From contig JAPULM010000500.1 of NCBI GenBank assembly GCA_027294925.1, positions 1 to 5,055 of the forward strand: a stretch of DNA of 5,055 bases, given 5' to 3'. Below, piece after piece: positions 3,433 through 5,055 of the stretch; positions within the stretch are counted from its first letter, which is position 1, and the number at the start of each line of letters is the position of its first letter. A program made the translations under genes and the position numbers. The stretch is from a bacterium (lineage in GTDB: Bacteria > Tectomicrobia > Entotheonellia > Entotheonellales > Entotheonellaceae). The notes beneath the pieces are model-generated. The model did not search any database, was not told the DNA's origin, and saw only the letters and a program-made list of their open reading frames with translations.

Positions 3433-5055
3433 GCCGACAATAGGGGTGAGGAGATTCGGAATGTGGCCCTCGTGGGCCACTCGAGTAGTGGGAAAACCAT
3501 GTTGGCCGAAGCCCTGCTGTGGAAGACGGGGGCTCTGAACCGACTGGGAAAAGTCGGGGATGGAACGACGGCGAGTGATTTTGACGTGGATGAAAAAGAG
3601 GCGCAAAAATCCTACTACTCCTCTGTCCTGCATACGACCTGGAAAGGGCGTGACCTCCATATTTTGGATACGCCCGGCTCGGCAGATTTCATCGGGCAAG
3701 TCTATGGGGCGCTTTCGGTGGTAGAGCTGGCGTTGATTACGGTGAATGCCGCCGCAGGTATCGAGATGGGCACACGCAAAGCCTGTGAACTTGCCAGGCA
3801 ACAAAACCTTCCGTGCATGTTTGTGGTCACGCGCATGGATGCCGAGCTGGCGGATTTTGAGGCCGTGGTGTTGGCTTTGCAGGACGTTTTTGGCTCGTCT
3901 TGTACCCCCTTGATGCTTCCTGTCGGCAGTGGATCGAGCCTCACGGGTGTGGTGAACTTGCTCCATCCTGTCGATGTGCCTGAGGCGTTACAAGAGGCCG
4001 TAGAGGACAGCCGTAGCACGCTCATGGAATCCGTCATTTCTGGAGATGATGAGCTCTTGGAACGCTATCTGGAAGGCGAAACTATTCCGGCAGAAGAATT
4101 GGAGCAAGTGTTTACGCAGGTGTTAATCGATGGGAGCATAGTACCCATTTTATGTTGTGCTGCCGAGCGGGATACGGGTCTTACTGAGCTGCTGGATGTG
4201 TTGACGGCATTTGCTCCGTCACCCGCATATGCCAAGAAACAGGTGATTGGAGAGGCCGGAACGGAGGCGCACAGCCTGAACCTCGACGGACCGCTGGAGG
4301 CTGAGGTCTTCAAGACAATGTCCGATGAGTTCGTGGGCAAGGTGAATTTTATCCGGGTCTATAGCGGTGCGCTAAAGAGTGGGGATAGCGTTGTCGAGGC
4401 GCAATCCGGCAAGACGATCAGGCTTGGGAAGCTGTTTCGGCCCCATGGCAAGGAGCAGCAAGAGGTAAATGAGACGGGGCCTGGAGCTATTGTCGCAACC
4501 GCCAAGGTCGATGAATTGCAGATTGGTGACACCCTGGTCGGGGTAAAGCACCAAAGGCCTTTTGTCACGCCACGCTATCCCGTGCCGATGGTTTCCAGGG
4601 CAGTGTCGCCGAAGTCACGCGGCGATGAAGCGAAGATTTCGGAAGGGCTGCGGCGCCTGGCGGAGGCGGATCCGACGTTTCAAATCGAGATAAATGCACA
4701 GACCAAAGAGCTGGTCATCTCCGGTATGGGTGACCAGCATATCGGTCTCATGCTGAGTCGATTGCAGCGTCGTGGTGTAGAAGTGACCACCAAACTGCCG
4801 CGTATTGCCTATCGTGAGACTATTGCTGGCACAGCGGATGTGCGGTATCGGCACAAGAAACAGACGGGTGGAGCGGGGCAGTTTGCCGAGTGTGCCATTC
4901 GTATTGAGCCGACCGATCGTGGAGTCGGCTATGAATTTGTCAATAAAATCTTCGGGGGGGTGATCAGTCAGTCCTTCCGGCAGAGCGTTGACAGGGGTAT
5001 TCAGGACAAAATGCTGGAAGGGATTTTTGCCGGCTATCCCGTTGTGGACTTGAAG
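3430..5055 (+). CDS. EF-G-like translational GTPase (EF-G II / FusA2 type), 3' end beyond window
   Basis: 542 codons without a stop; full-length relatives are near 690 residues. The G domain has the P-loop GHSSSGKT (16-23), a switch I region GDGTTASDFD (43-52), DTPG (80-83), and TRMD (134-137) in the place of NKxD. Domain II starts near 288 with PLEAEVFKT. Domain III includes EADPTFQIEI and GMGDQHIGLML. Domain IV begins near 466 and holds HKKQTGGAGQF (475-485), GGVI and GYPVVDLK at the edge. This domain order is that of EF-G, the ribosomal translocase. However, the GHSxSGKT P-loop, the WKGRDLHILDTPG wording and the Thr at G4 point to the EF-G-like paralogue rather than the housekeeping gene. 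Residue 84 after DTPG is Ser, where canonical translational GTPases carry the catalytic His. The cellular role of these paralogues is poorly defined, so the gene symbol is left blank. There are no frameshifts in the visible part. Confidence 0.92.
   Translation, partial: MADNRGEEIRNVALVGHSSSGKTMLAEALLWKTGALNRLGKVGDGTTASDFDVDEKEAQKSYYSSVLHTTWKGRDLHILDTPGSADFIGQVYGALSVVELALITVNAAAGIEMGTRKACELARQQNLPCMFVVTRMDAELADFEAVVLALQDVFGSSCTPLMLPVGSGSSLTGVVNLLHPVDVPEALQEAVEDSRSTLMESVISGDDELLERYLEGETIPAEELEQVFTQVLIDGSIVPILCCAAERDTGLTELLDVLTAFAPSPAYAKKQVIGEAGTEAHSLNLDGPLEAEVFKTMSDEFVGKVNFIRVYSGALKSGDSVVEAQSGKTIRLGKLFRPHGKEQQEVNETGPGAIVATAKVDELQIGDTLVGVKHQRPFVTPRYPVPMVSRAVSPKSRGDEAKISEGLRRLAEADPTFQIEINAQTKELVISGMGDQHIGLMLSRLQRRGVEVTTKLPRIAYRETIAGTADVRYRHKKQTGGAGQFAECAIRIEPTDRGVGYEFVNKIFGGVISQSFRQSVDRGIQDKMLEGIFAGYPVVDLK

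Noticed and set aside
3288..3500. Minus-strand ORF of 70 residues containing SRQDLNLRPAD
   Set aside because: The QDLNLRP string is the well-known spurious translation of the antisense of a tRNA T arm. It lies across tRNA-Arg and the EF-G-like start.
1..5055. Duplicated tRNA 3' end (att site), CRISPR array or intact insertion sequence
   Set aside because: Reading for a second copy of the tRNA T-arm/acceptor end, for regularly spaced repeats and for transposase motifs found none in this window.

Overview
The window is a stretch of bacterial chromosome with a core backbone and a decayed accessory patch in the middle. The backbone is moderate in GC. It carries the end of an M23 (LytM-type) peptidoglycan hydrolase, an apt/squalene-synthase-like pair, a tRNA-Arg(CCU) gene, and a large EF-G-like GTPase that runs off the right edge. 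All recognisable genes are on the + strand. The organism cannot be fixed from 5 kb. EF-G-like paralogues, trans-prenyltransferases, luciferase-like monooxygenases and NlpD-type peptidases together suggest a large-genome environmental Gram-negative lineage (deltaproteobacterial, Tectomicrobia or planctomycete-like). That is inference only.

Layout. 1-120: last 39 codons of an M23 metallopeptidase. 176-694: apt, purine salvage. 707-1825: a squalene/phytoene synthase family enzyme, 12 nt after apt with its Shine-Dalgarno overlapping the apt stop. 1826-1922: short spacer. 1923-2434: a four-repeat TPR gene broken by one missing base. 2424-2836: a luciferase-like flavin monooxygenase remnant with a large internal deletion and a probable 3' frameshift. 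About 2870-3164: a tyrosine recombinase (integrase) remnant in two frames, with the first catalytic Arg changed to Trp and everything after the first third of the catalytic domain missing. 3252-3326: tRNA-Arg(CCU). 3327-3429: leader with overlapping hairpins and a strong Shine-Dalgarno. 3430-5055+: EF-G-like GTPase (542 codons visible) starting at GTG.

How it fits together. The backbone genes look intact. The stretch 1923-3164 looks like a graveyard of unrelated fragments: TPR protein, oxidoreductase and integrase, each carrying lesions. The TPR and monooxygenase pieces end about 80% of codons in G or C by hand count, against about 46% for the start of apt, so they probably come from a different source. 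The integrase remnant directly upstream of a tRNA gene is what is left when a mobile element has integrated and decayed. I see no intact novel system. The most informative observation is this eroded island, together with the atypical GTPase motifs of the EF-G-like protein.
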